A stretch of DNA of 64,000 nt from RYN-122 sp963761655 (GTDB lineage Bacteria; Actinomycetota; Actinomycetes; Mycobacteriales; SCTD01). The first letter of the stretch is position 1. Every line of letters starts with the position of its first letter. Shown one piece after another: positions 34,181-42,627 of this stretch. A program made the position numbers and the translations under genes. Below the pieces are notes generated by a model that worked only from the letters and a program-made list of their open reading frames with translations, did not search any database and was not told where the DNA came from. The stretch covers positions 1 through 64,000 of the forward strand of contig CAVXHI010000002.1 of the NCBI GenBank assembly GCA_963761655.1, in the 5' to 3' direction.

Positions 34181-34612
34181 CTAGTGGCCCATCCCGTCGG
34201 GGCCGGGCTCGACCAGCTCGACGAGGACGCCGCCCGAGCTCTTCGGGTGGACGAAGTTGACCCGGCTCCCGGCCGTGCCCTTCTTGGGGGCGTCGTACAG
34301 CAGGCGCATGCCCTGGGCGCGCAGGTGCTCGCTGACCTCGTCGATGTCGTCCACCCGGTAGGCCATCTGCTGGATGCCCGGACCGTTCTTGTCGAGGAAC
34401 TTGCCGATCGTGCTGTCGGGGCTCAGCGGGGACAGCAGCTGGAGGAACGAGCCGGAGTCGCCGACGGCCATCATCGCCTCGCGGACGCCCTGCTCCTCGT
34501 TGACCTCGGTGTGCACGCAGGTCATGCCGAAGCTCGTCGTGTAGAGCTCGATGGCGGCGTCGAGGTCGGCGACGGCGATGCCGACGTGGTCGATGTGCGT
34601 GACCTTCATCAT
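34181..34612 (-). CDS. mce: methylmalonyl-CoA/ethylmalonyl-CoA epimerase
   Basis: 143 residues, vicinal-oxygen-chelate fold. Metal ligands are visible in THIDHVGIAVADLD (His), GPGIQQMAYRVDDI and the C-terminal GGVLVELVEPG (Glu). It interconverts the C2 epimers of methylmalonyl-CoA and ethylmalonyl-CoA, linking Ccr and MeaA. Two ATGs are adjacent (34612 and 34609); GGGAG lies 5-9 bases before the first. It is divergent from the thiolase with a 64-base shared upstream region. Confidence 0.93.
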   Translation of the reverse strand: MMKVTHIDHVGIAVADLDAAIELYTTSFGMTCVHTEVNEEQGVREAMMAVGDSGSFLQLLSPLSPDSTIGKFLDKNGPGIQQMAYRVDDIDEVSEHLRAQGMRLLYDAPKKGTAGSRVNFVHPKSSGGVLVELVEPGPDGMGH

Positions 34613-34676
34613 GTACTCCCTCAGTCGTGTTGCTCGTACTCTCGCAGGACACCAACCCCTGCCTGGAGGTCCCCCC

Positions 34677-35869
34677 GTGACCACGTCCGTCATCGTCGCC
34701 GGCGCGCGCACCCCGATCGGCAAGCTCCAGGGGGCCCTCAAGGGCTTCACCGCCATGGACCTCGGCGGGTTCGCCATCGCCGGGGCGCTCGAGCGGGCCG
34801 GCATCACCGGCGAGCAGGTCGACAAGGTGATCATGGGCCACGTGATCCAGGCCGGTCAGGGCCAGATCACCGCCCGCCAGGCCGCGGTCAAGGGTGGCAT
34901 CCCCATGACCGTCCCGTCCGTGACCGTGAACAGCGTCTGCCTGTCGGGCCTCGAGGCGATCGCCCTCGCCGACCAGGCGATCCGGGCCGGGGACGCCGAG
35001 ATCGTCGTCGCCGGTGGCATGGAGTCCATGACCAACGCCCCGCACGTGCTGCCCGGCAGCCGCGCCGGCATCAAGTACGGCTCGGCCACGCTGCTCGACT
35101 CGATGGCCCACGACGCCCTGTTCTGCGCCTTCGACAACGTCGCCATGGGCGAGAGCACCGAGTCCTACGGCAAGAAGCTCGGCATCAGCCGCGAGGAGCA
35201 GGACGAGTTCTCGGCCCGCAGCCACGAGCTCGCCGCCGCGGCCATGAAGGAGGGGCGCTTCGAGCAGGAGATCGTCCCGGTGTCGATCACGCAGCGCAAG
35301 GGCGACCCGATCGTCGTCAGCGAGGACGAGGGCGTGCGCCCCGGCACCACCGCCGAGACGCTCGCGAAGCTCCGGCCGGCCTTCGCCGCCGACGGCACCA
35401 TCAGCGCCGGCTCCGCCTCGCAGATCTCCGACGGCGCCTGCGCCCTGGTCGTCATGAGCAAGGAGAAGGCCGAGTCCCTCGGCCTCGAGGTCCTCGCCGA
35501 GATCGGTGCCAGCGGCAACGTCGCGGGCCCGGACGCCTCGCTGCAGAGCCAGCCCGCGCACGCCATCAGGAAGGCGCTCGCGAAGGAGGGCCTCACGCCC
35601 GCCGACCTCGACCTCGTCGAGCTCAACGAGGCCTTCGCCCAGGTCGGCATCCAGTCGGCCAAGGAGCTCGAGATCAGCCAGGACAAGGTCAACGTCGACG
35701 GTGGCGCGATCAGCCTCGGCCACCCGGTCGGCATGTCCGGCGCCCGCATCGCCCTGCACCTCGCCCTCGAGCTCAAGCGCCGCGGCGGCGGCACCGGCGC
35801 GGCCGCGCTCTGCGGCGGTGGCGGCCAGGGCTTCGCGCTGATCCTCAAGGTCCCCGCGACCGCCGATGA
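34677..35869 (+). CDS. acetyl-CoA acetyltransferase, single frame break at 3' end
   Basis: Condenses two acetyl-CoA to acetoacetyl-CoA, entry to the EMC pathway. About 397 residues expected. Catalytic Cys in VNSVCLSGLEAI, His in ELNEAFAQ..GGAISLGHPVGMSG, and the second Cys in ALCGGGGQG. GTG 34677 follows GGAGGT. As given, the frame has no stop and would run to 36704 across meaB. One missing C in the CCCC run near 35852 would give KVPRDRR and TGA at 35867-35869, overlapping the meaB ATG as ATGA. I treat this as a sequence error. Confidence 0.92.
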
Positions 35870-36852
35870 CCACGGCGCGGTCACGCCGCGCCCTGGACGT
35901 CCCCCTCCTCGTCGAGCAGGCGCGCGACGGCTCCCCGCGGGCCGTCGCGCGCCTGATCTCGCTCGTCGAGGACGCGTCCCCGGCGCTGCGCGAGGTCATG
36001 GCCCTGCTCGCGCCGCACGCCGGGCACGCCCGGGTCGTGGGCCTCACCGGCAGCCCCGGCGTCGGGAAGTCCACGTCGACCAGCGCCCTCGTCGCGGCGT
36101 ACCGGCGTCGGGGCATGAAGGTGGGCGTCCTGGCCGTCGACCCCTCGTCGCCGTTCTCGGGCGGCGCGCTGCTGGGCGACCGCGTCCGCATGCAGGACCA
36201 CGCCACCGACGACGGCGTCTTCATCCGCTCGATGGCCAGCCGTGGCCACCTCGGCGGCCTGTCCTGGGCGACGCCGCAGGCGCTACGGGTGCTGTCGGCG
36301 GCCGGCTGCGACGTCGTCCTCGTGGAGACGGTCGGCGTCGGCCAGTCCGAGCTCGAGGTCGCCTCGCTCGCCGACACCACGCTCGTGCTCGTCGCCCCCG
36401 GCATGGGCGACGGCATCCAGGCCGCGAAGGCGGGCATCCTCGAGGTCGCCGACGTCTTCGTGGTGAACAAGGCCGACCGCGACGGCGCGGACACCGTCGT
36501 CCGCGACCTCCGGTACATGCAGAGCCTCGGCGACCAGGCCCCGTCGCAGGCACGGGTCGAGGGCCGGTGGGTCGCGCCGATCGTCAAGACGGTCGCCGCC
36601 CGCGGCGAGGGCGCCGACGACGTCGTCGACCGCATCGAGCAGCACGGGCAGTGGCTCGCGGACACCGGGCAGCTCGAGGTGCGCCGGGCGAAGCGCGCGG
36701 CTGACGAGGTGGAGGCCATCGCGCTCACCGTGCTGCGGGCGCGCATGGGGGACCTGCGCGGGGGCGACGCGCTCGAGACCCTGGCGTCCCGCGTGGTCGC
36801 GGGCGAGCTCGACCCCTACGCGGCCGCCGACGAGCTGGTGGGCCAGCTGTGA
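35866..36852 (+). CDS. meaB: MeaB/ArgK-family GTPase chaperone of B12 mutases
   Basis: G-protein that gates cofactor loading of, and protects, acyl-CoA mutases. 328 residues. Walker A GLTGSPGVGKSTSTSAL, switch region VDPSSPFSGGALLGDRVRM, ETVGVGQSE and the base-specificity motif NKADRDGA. The C-terminal dimerisation helix is present. It probably overlaps the thiolase stop by 4 bases. The likely client is the ethylmalonyl-CoA mutase at 17.4 kb or a methylmalonyl-CoA mutase outside the window. Its stop overlaps a possible 28-codon reading frame. Confidence 0.95.
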   Translation: MTTARSRRALDVPLLVEQARDGSPRAVARLISLVEDASPALREVMALLAPHAGHARVVGLTGSPGVGKSTSTSALVAAYRRRGMKVGVLAVDPSSPFSGGALLGDRVRMQDHATDDGVFIRSMASRGHLGGLSWATPQALRVLSAAGCDVVLVETVGVGQSELEVASLADTTLVLVAPGMGDGIQAAKAGILEVADVFVVNKADRDGADTVVRDLRYMQSLGDQAPSQARVEGRWVAPIVKTVAARGEGADDVVDRIEQHGQWLADTGQLEVRRAKRAADEVEAIALTVLRARMGDLRGGDALETLASRVVAGELDPYAAADELVGQL

Positions 36853-36935
36853 GCGGGACGTGCGGGTGGGACAAGGCGAGGCAGGAGCGGGCCTCCCGCG
36901 AGCTCGTGGAGCGAGCCTCCGGAGCGCCGCAGTGA
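36849..36935 (+). CDS. candidate 28-residue micro-protein
   Basis: The 79 bases between meaB and the cupin gene form an open frame of 28 codons. Its GTG overlaps the meaB TGA (GTGA), and its TGA overlaps the GTG of the next gene (GTGA). About 26 of 28 codons end in G or C, against about 15 of 24 in the cupin frame over the same bases. The product is basic and helical (GWDKARQERASRELVERAS). It may be a real peptide or only a coupling device keeping ribosomes on the message. Confidence 0.4.
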   Translation: MSGTCGWDKARQERASRELVERASGAPQ

Positions 36936-37324
36936 CGCCGGAGCGGCTGGGCCTGGCCCCGCACCCCGAGGGCGGCTGGTACCGCGAGACCTGGCGGGTG
37001 CCCGGTGCGGTCCCGACGCCGTACGGCGACCGCAGCCCGGCCACCTGCATCTCGTTCCTGCTGCAGCCCGGCGAGAGCTCCCGCTGGCACCGGGTCCGCT
37101 CCGGGGAGATGTGGCTGTGGCAGGCCGGCGGCCCGCTGGTGCTGCGCCTCGGCGGGACCGGTGCCGCGCCGGCGCAGGCGTCCGTGGTCGAGCTCGGGCC
37201 GGGCGACGCGCACCTGGTCGAGCCGGGGGAGTGGCAGGCGGCCGAGCCGGGCCGCGACCAGGCGGTCCTCGTGGCCTGCGTCGTGAGTCCGGGGTTCGCC
37301 TTCGAGGACCTGGAGCTCGCGTGA
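36932..37324 (+). CDS. DUF985 / cupin_5 family protein
   Basis: 130 residues. The opening LGLAPHPEGGWYRETWR and the later CISFLLQPGESSRWHRVRSGEMWLW are characteristic of the DUF985 cupin family (small beta-barrel, sometimes called RmlC-like). GDAHLVEPGEWQAAEP completes the barrel. The His residue in SRWHRV may bind metal. Function unknown. GTG start in an overlap with the preceding micro-frame; its own stop overlaps the next GTG (GTGA). Confidence 0.85.
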   Translation: MTPERLGLAPHPEGGWYRETWRVPGAVPTPYGDRSPATCISFLLQPGESSRWHRVRSGEMWLWQAGGPLVLRLGGTGAAPAQASVVELGPGDAHLVEPGEWQAAEPGRDQAVLVACVVSPGFAFEDLELA

Positions 37325-37632
37325 TCGAGGAGCCGCGGCTGCCGTTCCTGGTGCGGGCGCTGCGGAAGGTCGCGGCCTACGAGGCGATCAGCTTCGTGCT
37401 GCTCATGATCGGTGCAGCCATGAAGCGCACCAGCAGCCTCGACCCGCAGCCGGTCCTCGGCGCCGTGCACGGGACCCTGTTCCTGCTTCTCGTCGCGCTC
37501 GTCCTGCTGACCTGGCGCTGGCACCGCTGGAGGCTCTGGTTCGTCGTCGCCGTGTGCACCGTGCTGTCCCCGGGAGCGCACTTCCCGGTCCAGGCGACCG
37601 CCGCGCAGAAGACGGCCCGGCACGTCGCCTGA
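37321..37632 (+). CDS. DUF3817 family membrane protein
   Basis: 103 residues, about three spans: VAAYEAISFVLLMIGAAMKR, GAVHGTLFLLLVALVLLTW and RLWFVVAVCTVLSPGAHF. The pattern R-x-x-AYxE...GxxHG fits the DUF3817 group of actinobacterial integral membrane proteins. Function unknown. GTG start overlaps the preceding stop by 4 bases. It is probably the last gene of the thiolase-meaB transcript. Confidence 0.75.
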   Translation: MIEEPRLPFLVRALRKVAAYEAISFVLLMIGAAMKRTSSLDPQPVLGAVHGTLFLLLVALVLLTWRWHRWRLWFVVAVCTVLSPGAHFPVQATAAQKTARHVA

Positions 37633-37670
37633 CCTGCTGTTGCCCTGGGTACGACGCCGTGACACTGTCG

Positions 37671-37692
37671 CGGTGTGGCCCGGATCACACCG
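37671..37692. promoter_or_regulatory. inverted repeat CGGTGTG-N8-CACACCG upstream of cox operon
   Basis: CGGTGTG (37671-37677) and CACACCG (37686-37692) are perfect complements 150 bases before coxS. A 9-bp palindrome GACACTGTC lies at 37661-37669. The 208-base gap (37633-37840) contains no gene and must hold the cox promoter; these dyads are candidate regulator sites. Confidence 0.45.
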
Positions 37693-37840
37693 GGTCGAGC
37701 AGCGTCGTCCGGCCTGGCCTGAGGCGTCGCGCGGGAATCCTGACCCGTCCCCGGTCCTCCCCGCGCCCCGTCCTCCGGGCCGTCGGCCTGCCGCGGTGCG
37801 CCGCACGGCGTCCCGCCCGGCACGTGGTGGAGGAGAGCTC

Positions 37841-38368
37841 GTGGCTCAGGTCAGCCAGGTCAGCATGAAGGTGGACGGCGTCGTCTACGAGGACCACGTC
37901 GAACCGAGGACGCTGCTCGTCCACCACCTGCGCGAGAAGCTCGGCCGGGTCGGGACCCCGATCGGCTGCGACACCAGCAACTGCGGGGCCTGCATCCTGC
38001 ACGTCGACGGCGAGAGCGTGAAGAGCTGCTCCGTCCTCGCGGTCCAGGCGGACGGGACAGAGATCACGACGATCCAGGGCCTGGCGGACGGACCGGAGCT
38101 GCACCCCGTGCAGAAGGCGTTCCGCGAGCACCACGGCCTGCAGTGCGGCTACTGCACGCCCGGCATGGTGATGGCCGCGGTCGACCTGCTGAAGCACAAC
38201 CCCTCGCCGAGCGAGGACGAGGTGCGGCACGGCCTCGAGGGCAACCTCTGCCGCTGCACCGGCTACCAGAACATCGTCAAGGCCGTCCTGTCGGCGGCGT
38301 CGGAGATGCGCGGTGACGGCGCGATCCCCGGCTCGTTCCAGGACGCACCCGTGGGGGCGAGCGCATGA
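37841..38368 (+). CDS. coxS: CO-dehydrogenase-like small subunit, [2Fe-2S]
   Basis: Electron-transfer subunit of a xanthine-oxidase-family molybdenum hydroxylase. 175 residues. First plant-type cluster: GCDTSNCGACILHVDGESVKSC; second cluster: GLQCGYCTPGMVM and LEGNLCRCTGYQNIV. GTG 37841 has GGAGGAG upstream. The first ~10 residues before the beta grasp are variable. It leads an operon in which each gene overlaps the next by about 4 bases: S-L-M-D-E-XdhC/MobA-G. Confidence 0.95.
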   Translation: MAQVSQVSMKVDGVVYEDHVEPRTLLVHHLREKLGRVGTPIGCDTSNCGACILHVDGESVKSCSVLAVQADGTEITTIQGLADGPELHPVQKAFREHHGLQCGYCTPGMVMAAVDLLKHNPSPSEDEVRHGLEGNLCRCTGYQNIVKAVLSAASEMRGDGAIPGSFQDAPVGASA

Positions 38369-40857
38369 CCGAGCAGCTGGACGCCGGGCTGGTGGCCGGG
38401 CAGATCTCCGAGGACGACCTCAGCAAGCCGTACGCCGGCGGTGAGCTCGGTCGCGGACGCCGCCGCAAGGAGGACCCGAAGCTCCTCACCGGCCAGACCA
38501 CCTGGACCGACAACATCACCCTGCCGGGCCTGCTGCACATGAGCGTCCTGCGCAGCCCGATGGCCCACGCCAAGATCCTGTCGGTCGACGTCGCGCCGGC
38601 GCTCGAGATGCCCGGCGTCATCGCGGCCTACAGCGGCGCTGACCTCGCCGACGTCCAGGGCGCGCTGCCCTGCGCGTGGCCGGTCACCCCGGACATGGTC
38701 CACCCCGACCACCACCCGCTCGCCACCGACGAGGTGCGCTACGTCGGGGACGGCGTCGCCGTCGTCATCGCCCGCGACCGGTACACCGCGGCCGACGCCC
38801 TCGAGGCGATCGTCGTCGAGTACGAGCAGCTGCCGGCCGTCGTCGACATGGACGAGGCCATCAAGGACGGCTCGCCCCTGGTCCACAGCGACAAGGGCAC
38901 CAACACGTCGTTCGTGTGGCCGTTCGCCAGCGGCGACGACTACGCCGAGACGCTGGCCGCGAACCCGGACGCCGTCGTGGTGCGTCGGCGCTTCAAGCAG
39001 CAGCGCCTCATGGGCTCGCCGATGGAGCCGCGCGCCGTGGTGGTCGCCCCGATCGCCGCGGCCGACGAGTACACGGTCTACAGCTCGACCCAGATCCCGC
39101 ACATCCTGCGGGTCATGCTCGCCCTGGTCACCGGTATCGGCGAGCACAAGATCCGGGTCATCGCCCCCGACGTCGGCGGCGGGTTCGGCCTCAAGCTCAA
39201 CGTCTACGCCGAGGAGGTGCTCTGCCTCGTCGTCGCCAAGAAGCTCGGACGTCCGATCAAGTGGACCGAGTCGCGCAGCGAGCACTACCAGGCGACCGTG
39301 CACGGCCGCGACCAGCTGCAGGACATCGAGATCGCCGCGAAGCCCGACGGCACGCTGCTCGGCCTCAAGGTCGGCCTGCTCGCCGACATGGGCGCCTACC
39401 TGCAGCTGGTGACGCCCGGCGTCCCGATCCTCGGCGCGTTCATGTTCCCGGCCATCTACAAGATGAAGGCCTACGACTTCACCTGCCGGGGCGTGTTCAC
39501 GAACAAGACCCCGACCGACGCCTACCGCGGCGCGGGCCGTCCCGAGGCGACGTACGCCATCGAGCGGATCATGGACGAGCTCGCCGCCGAGCTCGACCGC
39601 GACCCGATGGACCTGCGCAAGCAGAACTGGATCACGCACGAGGAGTTCCCGTACGAGATGGTCGCGGGCCTGACCTACGACTCAGGGAACTACGAGGCGG
39701 CCACCGAGAAGGCCGAGCAGATGTTCGGCATGGAGGCGCTGCGTGCCGAGCAGAAGGCGCGCCGGGAGTCGAAGGACCCGGTGCAGCTGGGCATCGGCAT
39801 CTCGACGTTCACCGAGATGTGCGGCCTCGCGCCGTCCCGCGTCCTCGGCTCGCTGTCCTACGGCGCCGGCGGCTGGGAGGCCGCGCAGATCCGGATGCTC
39901 CCCACCGGCAAGGTCGAGGTCACCAGCGGCGCGACGCCGCACGGCCAGGGCCACCACACCGCGTGGAGCCAGATCGTCGCCGACGCGCTCGGCGTGCCGT
40001 TCGACGACGTCGAGGTGATCACCGGGGACACCGACTCCTCGCCCAAGGGCATGGACACCTACGGCTCGCGCTCGCTCGTGGTCGGCGGCGTCGCGATCCA
40101 CAAGGCCACCGGCAAGGTGCTCGAGAAGGCCAAGCGGATCGCCGCGCACCTGCTCGAGGCGTCCGAGGCCGACGTCGAGTTCAACGGCGGCACGTTCAGC
40201 GTCGCGGGCTCGCCCGAGGCGTCGCTGACCATCCAGGAGATCGCGCTGGCCACCTTCGCGGCGCACAACCTCCCGGACGGCATGGAGCCGACCCTGGACA
40301 GCGACTACGTCTACGACCCCGAGAACTTCAGCTACCCGCACGGCACCCACCTGTGCGCGGTCGAGATCGACACCGAGACCGGCTTCACGACGATCCGCAA
40401 GTACGTCTGCGTCGACGACATCGGCAAGATCGTCAACCCGGTCATCGTCGAGGGGCAGGTGCACGGCGGGCTCGCGCAGGGCATCGCCCAGGCGCTCTAC
40501 GAGGAGGCCGTCCACGACGCCGAGGGCAACCTCGTCACCGGCACGATGGTCGACTACCTCATCCCGAGCGCTGCCGACCTGCCGCACTTCGACGTCGGCC
40601 GCACCGAGACCCCGGCCACGAGCAACCCGCTCGGCGTCAAGGGCGTCGGCGAGGCCGGCACCATCGCCTCGACCCCGGCCGTCATGAACGCCGTCGTCGA
40701 CGCGCTCCGTCCCTGGGGCGTGACGGACGTCGACATGCCGGCCACCCCCGAACGGGTCTGGCGGGCGATCCACGCGGACGGCACCCTCCGCGTCCCCGAG
40801 GGCACCGTCTCCTACGGCGGCGCGTCCACCGCTGCGACTTCCGGGAGTGGCTCGTGA
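38365..40857 (+). CDS. coxL: CO-dehydrogenase-like large subunit, form II
   Basis: Molybdopterin-binding catalytic subunit, 830 residues. Moco-binding VGGGFGLKLN, active-site loop DAYRGAGRPEATYAIER and the catalytic Glu in GVKGVGEAGTIAS. The AYRGAGR loop marks form II; true aerobic CO dehydrogenases (form I) have AYxCSFR with the Cu-binding Cys. The S-L-M gene order also fits form II. Form II enzymes may have weak or no CO activity and may act on other aldehydes or heterocycles. The N-terminal ~35 residues extend beyond the family core. Confidence 0.93.
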   Translation: MTEQLDAGLVAGQISEDDLSKPYAGGELGRGRRRKEDPKLLTGQTTWTDNITLPGLLHMSVLRSPMAHAKILSVDVAPALEMPGVIAAYSGADLADVQGALPCAWPVTPDMVHPDHHPLATDEVRYVGDGVAVVIARDRYTAADALEAIVVEYEQLPAVVDMDEAIKDGSPLVHSDKGTNTSFVWPFASGDDYAETLAANPDAVVVRRRFKQQRLMGSPMEPRAVVVAPIAAADEYTVYSSTQIPHILRVMLALVTGIGEHKIRVIAPDVGGGFGLKLNVYAEEVLCLVVAKKLGRPIKWTESRSEHYQATVHGRDQLQDIEIAAKPDGTLLGLKVGLLADMGAYLQLVTPGVPILGAFMFPAIYKMKAYDFTCRGVFTNKTPTDAYRGAGRPEATYAIERIMDELAAELDRDPMDLRKQNWITHEEFPYEMVAGLTYDSGNYEAATEKAEQMFGMEALRAEQKARRESKDPVQLGIGISTFTEMCGLAPSRVLGSLSYGAGGWEAAQIRMLPTGKVEVTSGATPHGQGHHTAWSQIVADALGVPFDDVEVITGDTDSSPKGMDTYGSRSLVVGGVAIHKATGKVLEKAKRIAAHLLEASEADVEFNGGTFSVAGSPEASLTIQEIALATFAAHNLPDGMEPTLDSDYVYDPENFSYPHGTHLCAVEIDTETGFTTIRKYVCVDDIGKIVNPVIVEGQVHGGLAQGIAQALYEEAVHDAEGNLVTGTMVDYLIPSAADLPHFDVGRTETPATSNPLGVKGVGEAGTIASTPAVMNAVVDALRPWGVTDVDMPATPERVWRAIHADGTLRVPEGTVSYGGASTAATSGSGS

Positions 40858-41711
40858 TCCCCGCCTCGTTCGACTACACCGCCCCCACCTCGGTCGCCGA
40901 CGCGATCCGGGCCCTCGGCGACGCCGGCGAGGACGCCAAGCTGCTCGCCGGCGGGCAGTCGCTGCTGCCGGTGCTGCGGCTGCGGCTGGCGTTCCCGACC
41001 GTGCTCGTCGACCTCGCCAAGGTCGGCGAGATGCGCGGCGTCCGCGACGACGGCGACGCCCTCGTCATCGGCGCCATGACCCGGCACGCGGACGTCATGA
41101 CCGACCCGCTCGTGCTCGAGCACGCCGGCCTGGTCGCCAGGGCCACCGCCACCGTGGCCGACCCGGCGGTCCGCCACCGCGGCACGTTCGGCGGCGCCCT
41201 GGCCCACGCCGACCCGGCCGGCGACCTCGCCGCCGTCGCGGTCGCCCTCGACGCGCAGCTGGTCGTCGAGGGCCCGGGCGGACGGCGCACCATCGCGGCG
41301 TCGGAGTACTTCGTGGACTACCTCGAGACGTCGATGACGCCGGACGAGCTGCTGGTCGAGGTCCGGGTGCCGAAGCTGTCCGGCCAGTGGGGGTTCCACT
41401 ACGAGAAGTTCAACCGGGTCGCGCAGGCGTGGTCGATCGTCGGTGTCGCTGCGGCGGTCCGGCGGGTGGACGGGTCGATCGCGGAGGCCCGGATCGGGCT
41501 GACCAACATGGGCTCCACCCCGGTCCGGGCGAGCAGCACCGAGCAGGCGCTGGCGGGTGCCGACGCCTCGCAGGAGGCGGTCAGGGAGGCGGCGTCGCAC
41601 GCGGCCGACGGTACGAACGCGCCGTCGGACCTCAACGGTGCGGCCGACTACCGCGAGCACCTGGCACGGGTCCTCACGGCCCGGGCGGTCTCCACGGCAG
41701 CGGGGCTCTGA
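40854..41711 (+). CDS. coxM: CO-dehydrogenase-like medium subunit, FAD
   Basis: FAD-binding subunit, 285 residues. FAD motifs KLLAGGQSLLPVLRLRLAF and VRHRGTFGGALAHADPAGD are both present, and the C-terminal domain has GLTNMGSTPVRA. It passes electrons from the iron-sulfur subunit to the acceptor. GTG 40854 overlaps the coxL stop (GTGA). Confidence 0.95.
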   Translation: MIPASFDYTAPTSVADAIRALGDAGEDAKLLAGGQSLLPVLRLRLAFPTVLVDLAKVGEMRGVRDDGDALVIGAMTRHADVMTDPLVLEHAGLVARATATVADPAVRHRGTFGGALAHADPAGDLAAVAVALDAQLVVEGPGGRRTIAASEYFVDYLETSMTPDELLVEVRVPKLSGQWGFHYEKFNRVAQAWSIVGVAAAVRRVDGSIAEARIGLTNMGSTPVRASSTEQALAGADASQEAVREAASHAADGTNAPSDLNGAADYREHLARVLTARAVSTAAGL

Positions 41712-41715
41712 AGCC

Positions 41716-42627
41716 TTGACGGCGCGGCGGGGTCTGCTGCCCGAGGGGGTGGCCGACCCCGCCGCGCTCGCGTCCCGGCTGGAGGCGGCCGGGTACCTGC
41801 CCGACACCGGCACGGCCACGGCCGCCTTCCTCGCGCTGGCCCTGCCGCGCCCCCTGTTCCTCGAGGGGGAGGCCGGCGTGGGGAAGACCTCGCTGGCCGT
41901 CGCCCTCGCGGCGCTGCTGGACGTGCCGCTGCTGCGGCTGCAGTGCTACGAGGGCATCGACGCCAGCCAGGCGCTCTACGACTGGGACTTCCCGCGGCAG
42001 CTGCTCCACCTGCGGGCCGCGGAGGCGGCCGGGGCCGCGGCCGGGACCGAGCAGCTGGAGGCCCAGGTCTACGACCGCCGCTTCCTGCTGGCCCGTCCGC
42101 TGCTGGCCGCCCTGGAGACCTCGCCGGCGGTGCTGCTCGTCGACGAGGTCGACCGCGCCGACGACGAGTTCGAGGCCTTCCTGCTCGAGGTGCTGTCCGA
42201 CTTCTCGGTGACCGTCCCCGAGCTCGGCACCATCCGGGCCGAGGTCCCGCCGGTCGTCGTCGTCACGAGCAACCGCACCCGCGAGGTGCACGACGCCCTC
42301 AAGCGCCGGTGCCTCTACCACTGGGTCGAGCACCCGGAGTTCGAGCGCGAGGTCGCCGTCGTCAGGCTGCGCGTCCCGGAGGCGTCCGAGGCGCTCGCCC
42401 GGGACGTCGCCCGGGCGGTCGGCGCCCTGCGGCAGGAGGACCTGCTCAAGCCGCCGGGGGTCGCCGAGTCGATCGACTGGACGCAGGCCCTGCTCGCCCT
42501 CGGGGCGGAGCGGCTCGACGCCGACCTCGCCACGGCCACCCTCGGCGCGGTGCTCAAGTACCGCGAGGACCAGGAGCGGGCCAAGCTCGACGTCGGGTCG
42601 ATGCTCGACCGCGCGTTCACGGTGTGA
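41716..42627 (+). CDS. coxD: MoxR-type AAA+ ATPase (CoxD)
   Basis: About 303 residues. Walker A LEGEAGVGKTSLAVAL, Walker B VLLVDEVDRADDEFEAF, sensor 1 VVVVTSNRTREVHDALKRRC. In Cox systems CoxD with CoxE matures the active-site metal centre. The start is not obvious: TTG 41716 follows the coxM stop by 4 bases, but GTG 41749 lies closer to where homologues begin. Its stop overlaps the coxE GTG. Confidence 0.9.
   Translation: MTARRGLLPEGVADPAALASRLEAAGYLPDTGTATAAFLALALPRPLFLEGEAGVGKTSLAVALAALLDVPLLRLQCYEGIDASQALYDWDFPRQLLHLRAAEAAGAAAGTEQLEAQVYDRRFLLARPLLAALETSPAVLLVDEVDRADDEFEAFLLEVLSDFSVTVPELGTIRAEVPPVVVVTSNRTREVHDALKRRCLYHWVEHPEFEREVAVVRLRVPEASEALARDVARAVGALRQEDLLKPPGVAESIDWTQALLALGAERLDADLATATLGAVLKYREDQERAKLDVGSMLDRAFTV

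Noticed and set aside
34551..36704. A 675-residue or longer thiolase reading through into meaB
   Set aside because: The extra 275 residues are Arg/Pro/Gly-rich shadow text of meaB, and one missing C explains the lost stop.
38365..40857. A form I (CO-oxidising) CoxL
   Set aside because: The active-site loop is AYRGAGR and lacks the Cys of AYxCSFR; gene order is S-L-M.
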